The notes below the pieces were generated by a model, which was not told the DNA's origin, ran no database searches, and saw only the letters and a program-made list of their open reading frames with translations. Below are positions 26,301-41,300 of a stretch of 64,000 nt of DNA, piece by piece. Every line of letters begins with the position of its first letter. Positions within the stretch are counted from its first letter, which is position 1. Made by a program: the position numbers and the translations under genes. Origin of the DNA: Prosthecobacter sp. (GTDB lineage: Bacteria > Verrucomicrobiota > Verrucomicrobiia > Verrucomicrobiales > Verrucomicrobiaceae); the NCBI RefSeq assembly GCF_020439865.1, contig NZ_JAGRPF010000095.1, forward strand, positions 1-64,000, read 5' to 3'.

Positions 26301-29300
26301 GCGTGCGATTGTCCTTACGCCAAACGGCCAGCTTTACGCCGCCGATCGTGATCCAACGGTGGGTTCCGGGGCAGACCGGATTGGGTTGATCACTCCAGGG
26401 GGGGCTTCATCTGCCATCTCACAATGGGCTTCCCGTGTGGTGGGTTTCAGCAGTGAATGGACGAACGACGGAAACAGTTGGAGAGCCATTCAGGCCTTGG
26501 GAGCACCTGACACTCCGCAAGCTGGCGATTACGGAACCGCGTGGTCGCCTTCCACCAACACCAGCAATCCGGAATATATCCAGCTGGGTTATACCACGCC
26601 GGTTTACGCGAACTCTGTTCGGATCAGAGAGACCTACCTCGGCAGTTTTGTGACGGGGGTCGAATTGGTCGAACCAGACGGCACGAGCCACGCGCTCTCA
26701 ATTCCTTCAGACACCACGACTGTCCCTGGATATTTTGAAGTTACTTTTCCTCTCACGAGCTACCTGGTGGACTCTGTCATCATTCGAACCGCAAAGTCTG
26801 GTTATGAAGAAATCGATGCCGTCGAATTGTCTGGCTATCCTCAGGGGGGCGTAGGAATGACAACCATTGGAAGGGCTGCGGACGCCACCAATCCACTCGA
26901 AGGTCCGCTCGGCAACTTCACGGTCCTTAAAATTACCGCGATGGACATCGATCCTGCATCAGGGCTGATTTTCGCGATTCATCGTCGTGAGGACGCGAGC
27001 AAGTCAAACACCCTGCTAGATGTTCTCTTCCAGATCGACCCGGACACAGGCATGCATGTGGAAGATGCATTCGGCGCAGGTGTGGATTACGTCGTTGTGG
27101 GAACCAATGCGCTTTCCACGGCGCTCTACGACATCGATGACATCAGCTTCCTGCCTCGAACGGGCGAGTTGTTTGCCGTGGCCAATGATTCTGTCACCGG
27201 TTTTGGAGATATGGATCATCTGGTCAAAATTGATCCTCTGACTGGGGCGGTGACTGATATTGGTCGCATCGTGATCGCCGGCACCACGACCGGCATCGAT
27301 GATGTGGGTGGTCTAAATTTTGATGCGGCCGAAGTTCTGCGTGCGACGACCGGCAGCGGCGGGACCGCAGTCACCAACAACATCCTCTGGCAGATTGATC
27401 CGACCACGGGAGCAGCAACGCGCCAGGTCTCCTTGACCGCAACCTTTGCCGCCTACACCGACTATCAGGCGCTCGCCTGCGCTGCGACTCCCGGTGTGAT
27501 TCCTCAGACTCCGAGCCAGGTGGTCCAAACCGCTCTGAGCGGCAGTATTGGTGACACGGTTTTCGCAGACAAGAATGCCAACGGCGTCAGGGACGCCGGA
27601 GAACCCGGTCTTTCTGGAGTGAAGGTTACGGTCTCCAACGGCACACTCACTAAAACTGCGGTAAGCGACGGTCTCGGTCGTTATCGTGTGTTCGGCTTGA
27701 CGGCCAACGGAGGCGCTCCGTGGACCGTGAGCGTTAATCTGGCTACACTTCCTGCCGACTGGGTGGCCACAACTCCGCCTGAATTGCAGCGCACCCTCCC
27801 TGCGAACGGCGCGCAGATCGATGACGCAGACTTCGGCTTCATCCCGCCCGATCCCAATGGCGGTTCGATTCGCGGTGTGACATGGCTGGATTTTAATCAA
27901 GACGCCGTCGTTGACGTTACGGAACCGTTCCTCGGCAGTATCACCGTTCGCTTGTATCGTGACCTTAACAACAACGGCACCATCGAGTCCTCTGACCTGC
28001 TGATGCGGCAGGCATTGAGTGATGTGAACGGGGCCTACGCCTTCAGCGGGCTTGGCGCCGCCAAGTATCTGGTGGACGTTGTTGAAAGCACCCTGCCGAC
28101 AGGCGTGCTGCTGGTGTCCGGTCCGTCGACTTTGTCTCTGACCACCGGATTGAACCGGATCACGCTCGCTGCGGCACAGAACATCACCAATGCGAATTTC
28201 GGTCACAATCACTCTGGCTCCATCGGCGACAGAGTGTTCTACGATACCAATTTTGATGGCGTGCAGGACCTGGACGGTGCGGACAATATTCTGGGCAATG
28301 CCGATGACGAGCCCGGTATCGCATCCATCGGTGTCTCACTCTACTCGGACGACAATGCCAATGGCAAGGTGGATGCGACGGAACGCATCCTCCGATCAAC
28401 CACCACGGACTCCAGTGGCTACTACCTGCTGGATCATCTGCCCGCGGGCCGGTATGTGGTCCGTGTCGAAGAACAGCATGTTCCGGCGCCCTCCACCAGT
28501 CCTAACGCGGGCCGTTTCGACACCATGCTTCCCACCACCGGGGAAGAGATCGCAGTCGATCTTCCGGCAGCGGGCAGCGTACTCACAGTGGATTTTGGCT
28601 TTGGTGAACTCGCGTTGATCGAGGGCAGTGTGTTCCATGACGTGAACTCAGATGGTCTGCGCAGCATCGGGGAGCCGGGGCTTCCGAATGTAGCGGTCAC
28701 AGTGGCGGGGACGGCATTGTCTGGCGGCGCGGTCTCCAGAACAGTGAACAGCACTGGAGACGGCAGTTATGAAATCTTGGTGGTGCCCGGCAGTTACACT
28801 GTATCCTACCTGACAACTGATCCGGACATCCCTTCGACACTGACCCGTCTGACCACTCCAACGTCTTATCATATGAACCTCGTTGGTGGTAATGAGATCG
28901 AGGACGTGAACTTTGGCCGTGACCACGCGGGTGTTGCCGCTGGAACTGTTTACGCAGATGCGAACGCCAGCGGCTCACGTCAAAGTGGTGAGAGCGGACT
29001 CACCGATGTGCTGGTTGAACTTTACGACTCCACGGGAACCTCGCTGCTGGCAGAGTATGTCACGGGCGTTGATGGAGTTTATCGCTTCGAGGGTCTGGCC
29101 AATGCCGTGCACCTCATCAAGGTCCGCTCCGACAGCCTGCCCATGGGCTACTCGACCACCCCTACGGCCGACCCCGTGGCTCCGCTGGACGGGAATGCGA
29201 CAGTCACCATCACCAATGGAGGAACGGTCAGCGGTCTCGATTTTGGTTACAGCATTCCTGCCACGGTTTTTGCCCTGAGCGGGCGTGTGTGGAATGACGG

Positions 29301-32300
29301 CGGACAGGGTGGTGGTGTTGCGGGTGACGGTGTCATCAATGGCACGGAACCCGGAATTTCGGGCGTCATGGTTCAGGCTTTGGTGGATTCCAACAACGAT
29401 GGCACCACGGATGACACGCTCACCTTGACGACTGATGCCAGCGGCAATTTCAGTTTCACGGGAATCGCAACGGGATCCAAGGTGACTCTGGTGGCACACG
29501 GTGGTTCTCTCATCACCCAAGGCTACACACAGACGGGCGATCCTGATGCCACCAAAGATCAGCAGACGGTCATCACTTCTCTTACTGCCGACGTGAACGG
29601 CAGGAATTTCGGTTACAGGCAGCAGTTCAGCAGCGTGGCAGGACGTGTTGTCGTCGGCAACGGTGACGGTGTTGCTCAGGCTGGTGAAACCGGTCTTTCG
29701 GGAGTCACGGTGACGCTGACCTATGCCGGCAACGATACCATCCCGGGCACCGCGGACGACCAGACTTACACCACCACGACGAACGCCACGGGTGCCTACA
29801 GCTTTGCCAACCTCCTTCCCGGAGACTACTTCGTCACACATACTTCGGCCGCGACCTACTATCCTTGGAACGACGTTGACGGAGTAGTTCCGGACAACAT
29901 CAGCGTCGCTCTGGAAACGAATCAGAACCTCACTGGACAGGACTTCGAAGTGGCCCGTCTGCAATTGGGAAATCTTGTTTGGAATGATGCGAACAACAGC
30001 GGCACCCATGATGCGGGTGAAGCCGGAGTGTCGGGAGTGCTGGTGGAGTTGTTATCAGCGGGGGCTGACAACGCCGTGGGTGGATCGGGTGCGGATGCAG
30101 ACACCTTGGTTGGCACGGCCAACACCGATTCTTCCGGTCTCTACAACTTCACCGGCATGGCTCCGGGACAATACTTCGTGCGCGTCACGCCTCCTGTGTC
30201 GCTGCCCTTCACATCAGGCACTCCGGTGACCGAGGATGATCAAGTCGACAACGACAACAACGGCAGCCAGCCCGACGGAGCAGGCAGGTATTTGATCAGC
30301 CCCGTGTTCTCCCTGGTGGTTGGCACGGAGTCGGTGACCAACGGAGACGTGGATCCGAATTCGGAGATGACGATCGACTTTGGACTCTCGAAGTGCTCGA
30401 CCTTCATGCTTTCACCGTCGCCGTTGCCGAGCGGTACCGCCGGCACCGCGTATAACGTCGCTCTGTCTGTGTCAGGTGGCGCCGGTCCATATGTTTACTC
30501 GGTGGTGGGCAGCATGCCGGACGGTATGTCCTTGAGTTCTGACGGTGTGATCAGCGGTATCCCCACTGCGGCCGGTGGCGCCAGTGTGATTTTCTCTGTG
30601 ACGGATGCGAATGGATGCGAAAGCACCTTTAACCGCACGCTGCTTGTGGCTCCTGCCTCCGGAAGCTGCCCTGACAATCTCGGACGCACCACGGGTCTCA
30701 ACTATCTGGTGACTCGCATCGGTCGCGACGTTTTTGGCGGTGAGACACAGAGCGAAGGCAATTGTGTTTACAACATGTCTCCGGACGGACGCTGGATCAC
30801 GGGAATTCGATTTGGTCTCAAGACACGCGGCTTTGTCATGAACACGCTCTCACTCAAGACCGTGGACGTCCCGCTGGTGAATTCCTCTCATCCATATGCG
30901 ATGGGCGGCGACGTGAATGACAGCGGCAACGTCGTGGGTTACGAGAAGTGGACTCAGGGATCGAAGTTTAATGTCATTCCCTGGTTCTACAATCAGGCGA
31001 CAGGTGTGGTCACTCGCCTGATCACACCGTATGACAACAACCCTAGTGTTTATGCGCTGCCTTGCGCTTTGACTGCCGACAGCGCCTATGCTTTTGGAAC
31101 AGTGGACCCGGACGGTCCCTCTGGTCCTTTGGTGACACAAGGTGGCTGGTGGAACGTCAACTCACGCGTTTGGACAGCGATCTCCGGCGTTCGCGAGGTG
31201 CTCGACGCTTCTGCAGACGGTACGAAACTGCTGGTCGTGGACAGCAGCGGCGTGGGCAAGGTGATCAGCGGCAGCCCTGCCGGTGGCTGGGGCACAACGG
31301 TGGTCTCTTTCGCGGGTGGTTCGCTGCGTGGCGGCCGCATCAGCCCCAACGGACGCTACGTCGGTTCGAGCCAGCGCATTGCAGGTGTGCCGGTGCCCTT
31401 CGTGTATGACACGCAGAGCAGTGCTCGCACTAATCTGCCACGCGTGCTGCCACAGGATGGGCTGGGTGGTGTTGTTGGCGCGATCAGCGACACGGGTCGT
31501 GTGCTGGGATCGATTTACAGCAAGAGTTCATCCGGCAGCTTTGCGGTTCTCTGGGACTCTCCAACCACGGCTTACACACGCATTTCGGATCTGCTCATTT
31601 CCGACGGCCACACCGCCCAGGACAGCGCTTTTGCTTCGTGGAATGTATACAATGGCGGCGACGGCATCTCTGCGGACGGCAATACACTAGGAGTGTACGG
31701 GAACAATCCATCGGCCATCGAAGATTCGATCGTGTTCCAGCGAGTTCCAGCCGCAGAGTCCCGCCTCTGTCTCGGCAATGCGGTTTGGGAGGACACTGAT
31801 CGTGATGGTGTCAAAGATTTGGGAGAGCCCGGTGTGGCTGGGGCTGTGGTTCGCTTGTTCCATCCAGGTGCGGACGGCGTGCGTGGCGGCACCGGAGTGA
31901 ATGCGGACTATGAGGTGGCCCCGGCCATTACCACCACGAGCAGTGGTGCCTATGTCTTCAGCGATGTCGCACCAGGTGTCTATTACGTGCAGGTCACGCC
32001 CACGGCATCTCTGCCGTCGACCTCCGGCGTGGTGGTTCCTTTCGACAATGGCATCAACAACGACAACAACGGTCTTCAACCCGGGGGGCCTGGCACGCCG
32101 CTCTACAGCCCGTTGATCACCCTGGCTCCCGGAACGGAGCCGATGAACGATGGCGACACCAATCCGAACACCGAACTATCGGTCGATTTCGGTCTCAACG
32201 ACGGTGTGGATGTCGGCGACCTTGTGTTTGCCGATCTCAATAACAACGGCGTTTTCGATGCAGCAACTGAGAGCGGCATCCCGAACATCACCGTGCAACT

Positions 32301-35300
32301 GCTTGATGGTGGAACCAATGCGGTGATTCTCACGGCTGTTACTGGTGCTGACGGACGTTACCAGTTTGGTGCATGCGCACCAGGAACCTATCGAGTGCGC
32401 GTGCCAACGCCTTCAGCAACTTATTCACTGGCTTCTGCCGCGGTAAATCTGGACAACGGCGTGGATAATGACAGCAACGGTGTCCAGACCGGTGGTTCCG
32501 GGGGCGCGGCACTTAGTCCCCTGATCACTCTGGCGCCTGGCACCGAGCCGGGGTCAAGCGGGGGCACCAGCTTCGAGAACACCATCGACTTCGGTTTCCG
32601 AGCCTGCCCGGCCATTGTGGTGTCATCCACGACGCTCGCTCCGGGTATTGTTGGCACGGCTTACAGCCAGGTGATGTCGGCCAGCAACGGTGCGGCTCCA
32701 TACACATGGAGCATTGTGTCGGGTTCTCTTCCGGATGGTTTGACCCTGGGAAGCGATGGCACCATCAGTGGCACACCGACCGGGGAGACAAACGGGGTTG
32801 GTGGTTCGACCGTCACCATGCGTGTCATGGACGCCAACACTTGCTACAAGGATCAGGAGGTGAACATCAAGGTTTGTCCCGTCATCACGCTGAATCCCGC
32901 CACGCTTCCTGCTCCGCTTATCGGGGTTCCGTATTCACAAAACCTCACGATCAGCGGAACTTCGGCTTCACCGGCAGTTTTCAGCGTCACAGGGCTGCCT
33001 TCCTGGCTCTTCCTCGATCCGAACACCGGGGTCTTGTCAGGAACTCCGATCAACTCGACGTCGGTTACCTTCACCGTCACGGCCACCGATGCGAACCTTT
33101 GCTCGGGCTCACGTTCTTACACCCTGCCGCCCGTCTGCCCGACAATCACCATTGATCCTGCAGTGCCGCCTGCAGCCAAGGTGGGAGTTGCCTACAGCCA
33201 GACGTTGACCGCCTCTCCGTCTTCCGGTCTGACGGGACAGTATTACTCGGGTTCGAACTTCAACACTCTCGTGCTGACCCGCCAGGATGCGCAGATCGGT
33301 TTTAACTGGGGCACAGGTTCACCGGATGCCTCGATTCCAGCCAACCAGTTCTCCGTGCGCTGGAGCGGCTTCATTCGTCCGACCACCACAGGGACGTACA
33401 CATTCCAAACGACTTCAGATGACGGTGTCCGCCTCTGGGTGAACAACACGCTGATCATCGACCACTGGCAGGATCAGTCGGCCACATCCTTCACAGCGAC
33501 GATCACTCTGCCAGCCGGAGCGGTGGTGCCTGTTCGCATGGAGTATTATGAAAATGCAGGGGATGCAGTCGCCGGTCTGGAGTGGTCGGGTCCCACTCAC
33601 AGCATGCAGCCTGTGACAGGATGGCTGGGTTATGTTTGGAGTGTCGCCAGCGGTTCGCTGCCTGCAGGTCTTGCGCTTGATGCCGATACGGGTGTCATTC
33701 AAGGCACGCCCACAGTCGCGAATGGTGTGGGCGTCAACGTGACGATCCGTGCCACGGATCCTAATGGCTGCTCCGGAACACGTGTGATGCCGATTCAAGT
33801 CTGCCCGGTCATCAACCTCACGCCGTCCGCACTTCCTCCGGCCACGGTGGGTCTGCAATACAGCCAGACCTTGGGCGCCACGGGCGGCGCGGCTCCCTAC
33901 CAGTTCAGCGTCGCCAGCGGCACGCTGCCGGCCTGGTGCACCCTGAACAGCACGACGGGCGAACTTTCCGGAACGCCTCCCGACAACTCGCTGGTCACCT
34001 TCACTGCTCGAGTCACTGATTCGAATGGTTGCACCGGAACGCAGGCTTACACGCTGGATCCTCGCTGCCCGACTCTCGATCTGACGCCTGCCACTCTTGC
34101 CAAAGCAACGGTGGGCACGTCTTATTCGCAGACACTGGCGGCAACGGGTGGCACCGCGCCCTACACGTATGCTTTGAGCAGCGGCACATTGCCAGACGGG
34201 CTGGCACTTTCGAACGATGGTGTCATTTCGGGAACACCCACGACTCAGAACGCCCAAGGAACCAGCATCACCGTGCGTATCGCGGATGCCGAGGGCTGTC
34301 TTGGTTTTGCCACCCGCCAGATGCAGGTCTGTCCGGTCATCACTTTGGCGCCCGCCACATTGCCCGCTCCGGTGATTGGCCGTGCTTACTCGACGACGAT
34401 CTCCGCCAGCGGCAGCAATGCCACGCCGATGACATGGAGCGGTGCCAGCCTGCCTGCATGGCTCAGCATCGACAGCGCCACCGGCGCACTCAGTGGAACG
34501 GCCACCTCGACCGCACCGGTCACTTTTACTCTCACAGGTGCGGATGCGAATGGATGCGAAGGCTCGCGCGAATACACCCTCACCCCTGTTTGTCCGACGA
34601 TCACGCTCGGCGGCCCCCCCCCGCCGAACGGCTACCTGATCACCAGTTATTCTCACAGCATCACCGCGGACGGCGGCACCGGCCCGTACTCGTTCACGCT
34701 TGTCAGTGGCTCGATGCCGCCCGGACTCACGATGACATCAGACGGTGCGGTGAGCGGAACACCAACCACGCTGGGCAGCTACACCGTCACAGTGCGCGCC
34801 ACGGATGCCTACAACTGTCAGAGCGCCGTGACCTCTGTCACCTTCCTGATCAAAGGCATGGCCATCGGCAATCAGGTGTGGATCGACATGAACGACGATG
34901 GACTGCGTGGCTCGAAGGAAAGCGGCGTGCCGAACCTTCGCATGCAGTTGTGGTCGCCCGGCATCAACGGCGTGATGGACAATGGCGGCGGCGATGACGT
35001 GATGATCGGTTCCGCCATCACCACCGACGCCAACGGCCTGTATCTCTTCAACAATCTTCCGCCCGGTGTCTATTACGTTCGTATTCCGACACCGCCGACC
35101 TTCTACCCGAAAGTAAGCACGAACCAGGTGGCGCTCGACAACGGCGTGAACAACGACAACAACGGGCTTCAGGTCGCGTCCGGTGATCCGGTGGTTACAC
35201 CGTTGATCACCTTGTCTCCTGGCACCGAGCCCGGAAGCGGAGTCGATGGAGATGACACGGATGCTGACAGCAGCATCGACATCGGCTTCTCGAATTTCAA

Positions 35301-38300
35301 TCCGTGCCAGATTACCAACCTCATCGACAACCCGAGCTTTGAGTTCCAAGGTTTGCCGAACACCACAGGCACTCCTACAACCGTGTTCGGTTACGATGGT
35401 TCGGGAACCTCCTTCGGTTCAAACATCAACGCCTTCCAGTGGCTTGGAGGAACGAACGGCAACAGCGGTCTCGGTGAGCCGGTGCAGCGCGTGCAGGTCA
35501 TCTCCGGCAACAATGGTTCTCGTGTCTCCTGGATGGAAAGCATGAAGAGCCGTCACGGCAAACGCATGATGCTGATGCAGGGCACGAACTCATGCGTCAG
35601 TCTGCGTCCTGCGGGGGGCGGCGGTTGGAGCACGGTGCTGCAGCCAGGCAAGGAGTATGAACTGAGTGTCTGGGCTTCGAGCGCATCGGCGGGCGCGGCT
35701 TCCATCTTGTGGGATCTGGGTGCAAACGCCCAAATCTTCCAAATCATCGCCGGGGCCACTCCGGGCATCTATCAATACTATACGGTGCCTCAGGGTGAAA
35801 TGAGTGCCACCGGTCCGGGAGAGCAGCAGTGCTGCGGCTACAGCGGGGGAACGGTGTCCTATCCGGCGTTTGGAGCGTCTGACTACAACGGCTGGACGGA
35901 ATCTTCTGCCAATTCCCTGCAACCTGTCTGGCGTCAGTTTACTTATCGTTTCCGCATTGCGAATGCCGCTACGCAGTCGCAGATCGATACGGCCTCCATC
36001 GTGCTTTCCGGCGGCAGCAGCACCAATCCGGTGGCCGCCGACCTCGTGTATCTCTGCCAGGTCAGCCCCTCCGCCACGCTGACCATCGGCAACCTCGTCT
36101 GGAACGATGCCAACAAGAACGGCGTGCGTGACACCGGCGCGTTCAGTGAGATCGGTATTGGTAGTGTTGCTGTTGATCTTTTCAGCAGCACAAATGACGT
36201 TGCGGGGGATGCCGACGATCTCCTGATCCGTTCCACCACCACGAGTCCCACAGGAGCGTACAGCTTCACCGGACTTGCCGACGGCAAATACGTTGTTCGT
36301 ATCACGCCGCCTGCGAGTATTCCCGCCACTGGTGGCAATGTGGTCACGCTCGACAATGGCATCAACAACGACAACAACGGTTCGCAGCCCGGTGGTCCGG
36401 GCACCTACATCTACAGCCCGGTCATCACGCTCGCGATTGGTTCCGAGGCGATCAACGACGGCGATACGAATCCTGATACCGAGTTGACCATTGACTTCGG
36501 TCTCTTCACCGGCATTCAGCTGGGCAATCAACTCTTCATCGACGCCAACAACGATGGCGTCTTCAGCAGCGGCACGGAGAGCGGCGCTGGTTCGGGCATC
36601 GCGGTGGAGTTGCTCGACGGTTCGGCGGACACGGTCATCGCCAGCACAACGACGAACAGCTCCGGTGTGTATGGATTCACCGTTTACCAACCCGGTGCGT
36701 ATCGTGTGCGCATTCCGACAGCTCCCGCGGCCTATCCGCTGGCTTCTGGTGTGGCCGACGGTTCGGACAATGGTGAGGACAATGACAGCAACGCACTTCA
36801 GCCAGGGGGCATCGGCACTGCGACAATCAGTCCTGTGATCACACTGACAGCGGCGGGTGAGCCCGGCAGCACGGGCAACTCCAACATCGAGAACACCATC
36901 GACTTCGGCTTCCGCGGCTGTCCCGCCATTACCATCAGCCCTGGCACCGTGGCCGTGGCCACACAGTATGCGGCCTACAATCCGCTCACGCTTACCTCCA
37001 GCGGTGGAGCAGGTGGCTATGCCTACACGATCAGCAACGGCAGTCTGCCGAGCGGCATGACATTGACCAACGGCGGCATCATCAGCGGCACACCAGGTGC
37101 AGCCGCGGCTCCTGGGAACTACACCTTTACCGTTCGCAGCACCGACAGCCAGGGATGTGCTGGCACACAGGTTTACACGATGACGCTCATGAACGCGATC
37201 GTGACCGTCACACCGGCCACGCTTCCTGCGGCCACGCAGTATGCGGCCTACACGCAGAATCTGCAGGCTTCAGGCGGCACCTCGCCTTACACCTGGAGCT
37301 TCGGCCCTTCGGCCTTGAGTGGCGCCGCCGCGTGGTGGCCCGGTGAGAACGGCGCCGCCGAACTGGTGGCCGGAAACAATGGAGCGCTGATGAATGGTGT
37401 GGCATTCACCACCGGACTGGTCGGTCGTGCGTTTAGCTTTGATGGCAGCGACGATTACATGCAGGTGGCGGATCAGTCGGTCATGCGTCCTTCTCAGATT
37501 ACGCTCGAAGCCTGGGTGCGTCAGGGCGCCGCATCACCTTCCGGTGATCGCGTCTTGATCGCCAAGACTTCAAACATCGGTTCGCCTGCCAACGGTTACG
37601 GTCTGACGCAGATCAGTGGAGGAAACACCGTGCGCTTCTGGATCAATGGCACCACCTCCGTTGCCTCCACTTCGGAGTTCGTGGATGCGGCGCTCACGAC
37701 GAACGCATGGAATCATGTGGTGGCCACCTACGATCTCACGATGTTGCGCATCTACGTGAACGGCGTCCAGATTTCCTCGAAGCCGTTCACCACTGCCATC
37801 AATCATGCTTCTCAGCCGCTGGTAATCGGAGGAAGCGCAACCGCAGGCACGGCGTGGACGGGAGCACTGGATGAGCCGGTCATATACAACCGAGCACTCA
37901 CGGTTGGAGAGGCGCTGGCCCGTTACAACATCACCAACAGCGGCAACAACGGCATGCCTGCGGGGCTGACGCTGGATGCCACGACCGGCGTGCTAAGCGG
38001 AACTCCGACGGCGGTTCCTTCGAACTATCCTTTCACCGTTCGTGCGAGCGATCTTTACAGTGGCGTCGGCGTGCGCAGCTACACACTCACCGTTTCGTGT
38101 CCTGCGATCGACATCACACCGAAGACGCTTTCGGATGCCACCCAGTATGCCGCTTACACCAATGTCACCCTGAGTGCGGCAGGCGGTACCGCTCCCTATC
38201 AGTGGGACATCAGCAGCGGAGCGCTTCCCACCGGCATGAGTTTGAGCAGTGCAGGGGTGATCAGCGGCACTCCGGGTTCTGCCCCAGGATCGTATGCGTT

Positions 38301-41300
38301 CACGGCGCGTGCGCGTGACGCGAACAACTGTGTGAGCACTCAGGCTCTGAGTGTTCGTGTCGTCTGCCCGCCGATCACTCTCACACCGGCCACGCTGGCG
38401 GATGCGCAGCAGTTTGCATCGTACTCTGCCGTGCTGCTGGACGGCACGGGTGGCAGCGCGCCTTACACCTTCAGCATTCAGAGCGGTGCGCTGCCTGCCG
38501 GCATGAGCCTGACCAACGCCGGCCTCATCAGCGGCACGCCAACCGCCACACCGGGTGATTATACAGTGGTGATCCGCGGCACGGACAGCGTCGCCTGTTC
38601 GGGGACCCGCAGCTACACCGTGCGTGTGACCTGCCCGGTGATCGCGATCAGTCCTTCAACGTTGTCGAATGGTCGTCAATATCAGGCCTACAGCCAGACA
38701 CTGAGCGCGAGCGGTGGCAATCCTGCCTATACGTGGGCGCTCGAGAGCGGGGCTTTGCCTGCGGGCCTGACGCTTAGCACCACTGGCATCATTAGCGGCA
38801 CGCCGACAGCGGCTCCCGGAGCCTATTCGTTCCGCGTGAAGGCCACGGACTCGTTTGGTTGCACCGGATCCCGGGACTGCACGATCATCTTCGACTGTCC
38901 GCTTATCACTGTCACGCCGACGGTCCTGCCACAGGCCACGACGACGGAAGCCTACAGTCAGCAACTGACTGCCAGCGGTGGAACCACACCCTACACGTGG
39001 TCACTTGCATCAGGATCGCTGCCTTCTGGCATCACGCTTTCTTCGGCGGGTGTGATCAGCGGCACCACCACAGCGGTTGGTTCCTTCAACTTCACGGCAC
39101 AGGTCAGCGACCTGAACGGATGTGTGAAGCAGCAGACGCTGGCTCTTGGTGTGAACTGCGCGGCAATCACGATCACGCCTGCCTCCTTGCCTGCCGCAAC
39201 GGTTGGCAGCGCCTACTCGCAGCAGCTTGCCACCACAGGCGGCGTGGGCACGAAGACCTGGTCGCGCACGGCCGGATCTTTCCCCACGGGCATGAGCATT
39301 TCGCCCTCCGGTCTGATCAGCGGCACACCCACCAGCACTGCGGGTAATTACAGCGTCACCATCCAAGCGATGGATCAGAATAACTGTCCTGGAACGATCA
39401 ACTACATCCTCGCGCTGGAGTGTCCCACGGTTACGATCACACCGACGACGCCGCCAAATGGCACGGTGGGCGTGGCTTACTCGACCACGCTGTCGGCTTC
39501 CGGCGCCACCGGTCCTTACACTTGGAGCCTTCCCGGCGGCAGCATTCCTCCAGGGCTTTCAATGAATCCATCCGGTGTCATCAGCGGCACGCCGACAACA
39601 CCGGGAAGCTACAACTTCACCGTGGAAGCCCGCGGCGTGTATGCCTGCGTTGGCAGCGCCACCATCCATCTGACGATCGACTGTCCGACTCTCGCACTCA
39701 GTCCTGCCAGCATCGCTTCTGGTTATCGTGGAGTGGCCTACAGTCAAACCGTCAGCAGCAGCGGCGGTATCGGACCCTACACTTACTCGTTGGTGGCCGG
39801 CAGCCTTCCTTCGGGCGTGACATTGAACACGACGAGTGGTGTCATCAGCGGCACACCGACGGCCACCGGCAGCTACAGCTTTACATTGCGCAGTCAGGAC
39901 AGCGCCGGTTGCTCCGGCACACGCGATTACATCCTGGTGATCAACGGTCTCTCGCTCGGCAATCTCGTCTGGGACGATCTCGATCAAAGCGGGACGCGTG
40001 ATGCAGGTGAGCCGGGCATCAGCGGTGTCTCGTTGCAGCTCTTCTCCACAACGGACACGGTGATCGGCAATGGTGATGACGTGTCCCAAGGAACAACGAG
40101 CACCGATGGAACAGGTGCGTATGCTTTCACCGGCCTCGCACCGGGGCGCTATTATGTGCGCATCTCCACGCCGCCAGCCGCGGAGCCGCTGTCCTCCGGG
40201 CCGCAGGTCACGGCAGACAATGGTGTGGACAATGATAACAACGGCAGCCAGCCGGGCGGGAAGGGGACCACGGTCACCAGCCCGGTCGTGACGCTTGCTG
40301 TTGGTCGCGAACCCGGGGATGTCGCCGGTGGCGCGGATGCGGACAACAGCATCGACTTCGCCTTCCGTGCTGTGCCTGCCTCAGTGGCCAATCTGCTCGA
40401 GTATGATCTGAACGCCGCCAGCGGTGGTCTGCCTGCGCCTCCGAGCTTCAAGAATCCCTGCATCGTGAACGCGGCCAAGATTCAGATCGAGGACGACATG
40501 AACGGCCTGACTGACATCAGTGAGCCGACAAACAACGGACCGATCCGCACCGGTGCGCTCTCCCGCCGCATGCGCGACTGGGACGCGGCCTACGACACCA
40601 GTTACGATGTGGCTCCCACAACGCTGTTGAAGCGTCCGGACAGTCTGTGGATCCGCTTCGACATGGATCCGACCTCCAATGGCAACATGGGCAACCTGCT
40701 CTTCGATGTGTTCCGCGTCGGCACCACCGCACCGGTGCAGGGCAAGGCCATCCTGTCTTGGAAAGATGGTGGTGTCATTCGCTCGGCGGTGACGAGCACT
40801 TTCAATCTTCCTGCCACGGCATCGTGGTATTCTCTCAATCTGACTTGGGACAGCTTCCTCGGTGGTGCGACGGCGCTACCGACTGGAACCGAACTCGCAG
40901 GCAAATCCTTCATGATCGAAGTCTATCTTTGGGGCGGAGACGGTGGGGGTTACATCGACATCGACAATATCTTGCTTCAGGGAGCCGCCACCTGCTCCCC
41001 TCCGACTTTGTCCATTGGGGATTTTGTTTGGGCCGACAGCAATGGCAACGGCATCAAAAATCCGCGTGAACCCGGATTGCCCAATCTCACAGTGGAACTG
41101 CTTAGCCCGGGAGCGGACAATCTGACCAATACCGGCGACGACCAGCCTGTTGCCACGACAACGACGGATGCGAACGGCTACTACCTCTTCGCCGGTCTGC
41201 CGGCAGGCAAATACTTCGTGCGTATTCCGACGCCTGACCCGCTTTGGCCGGTTGCCTCTCCCGGGGTGAATTTGGACAATGGTGTGGACAATGACAGCAA

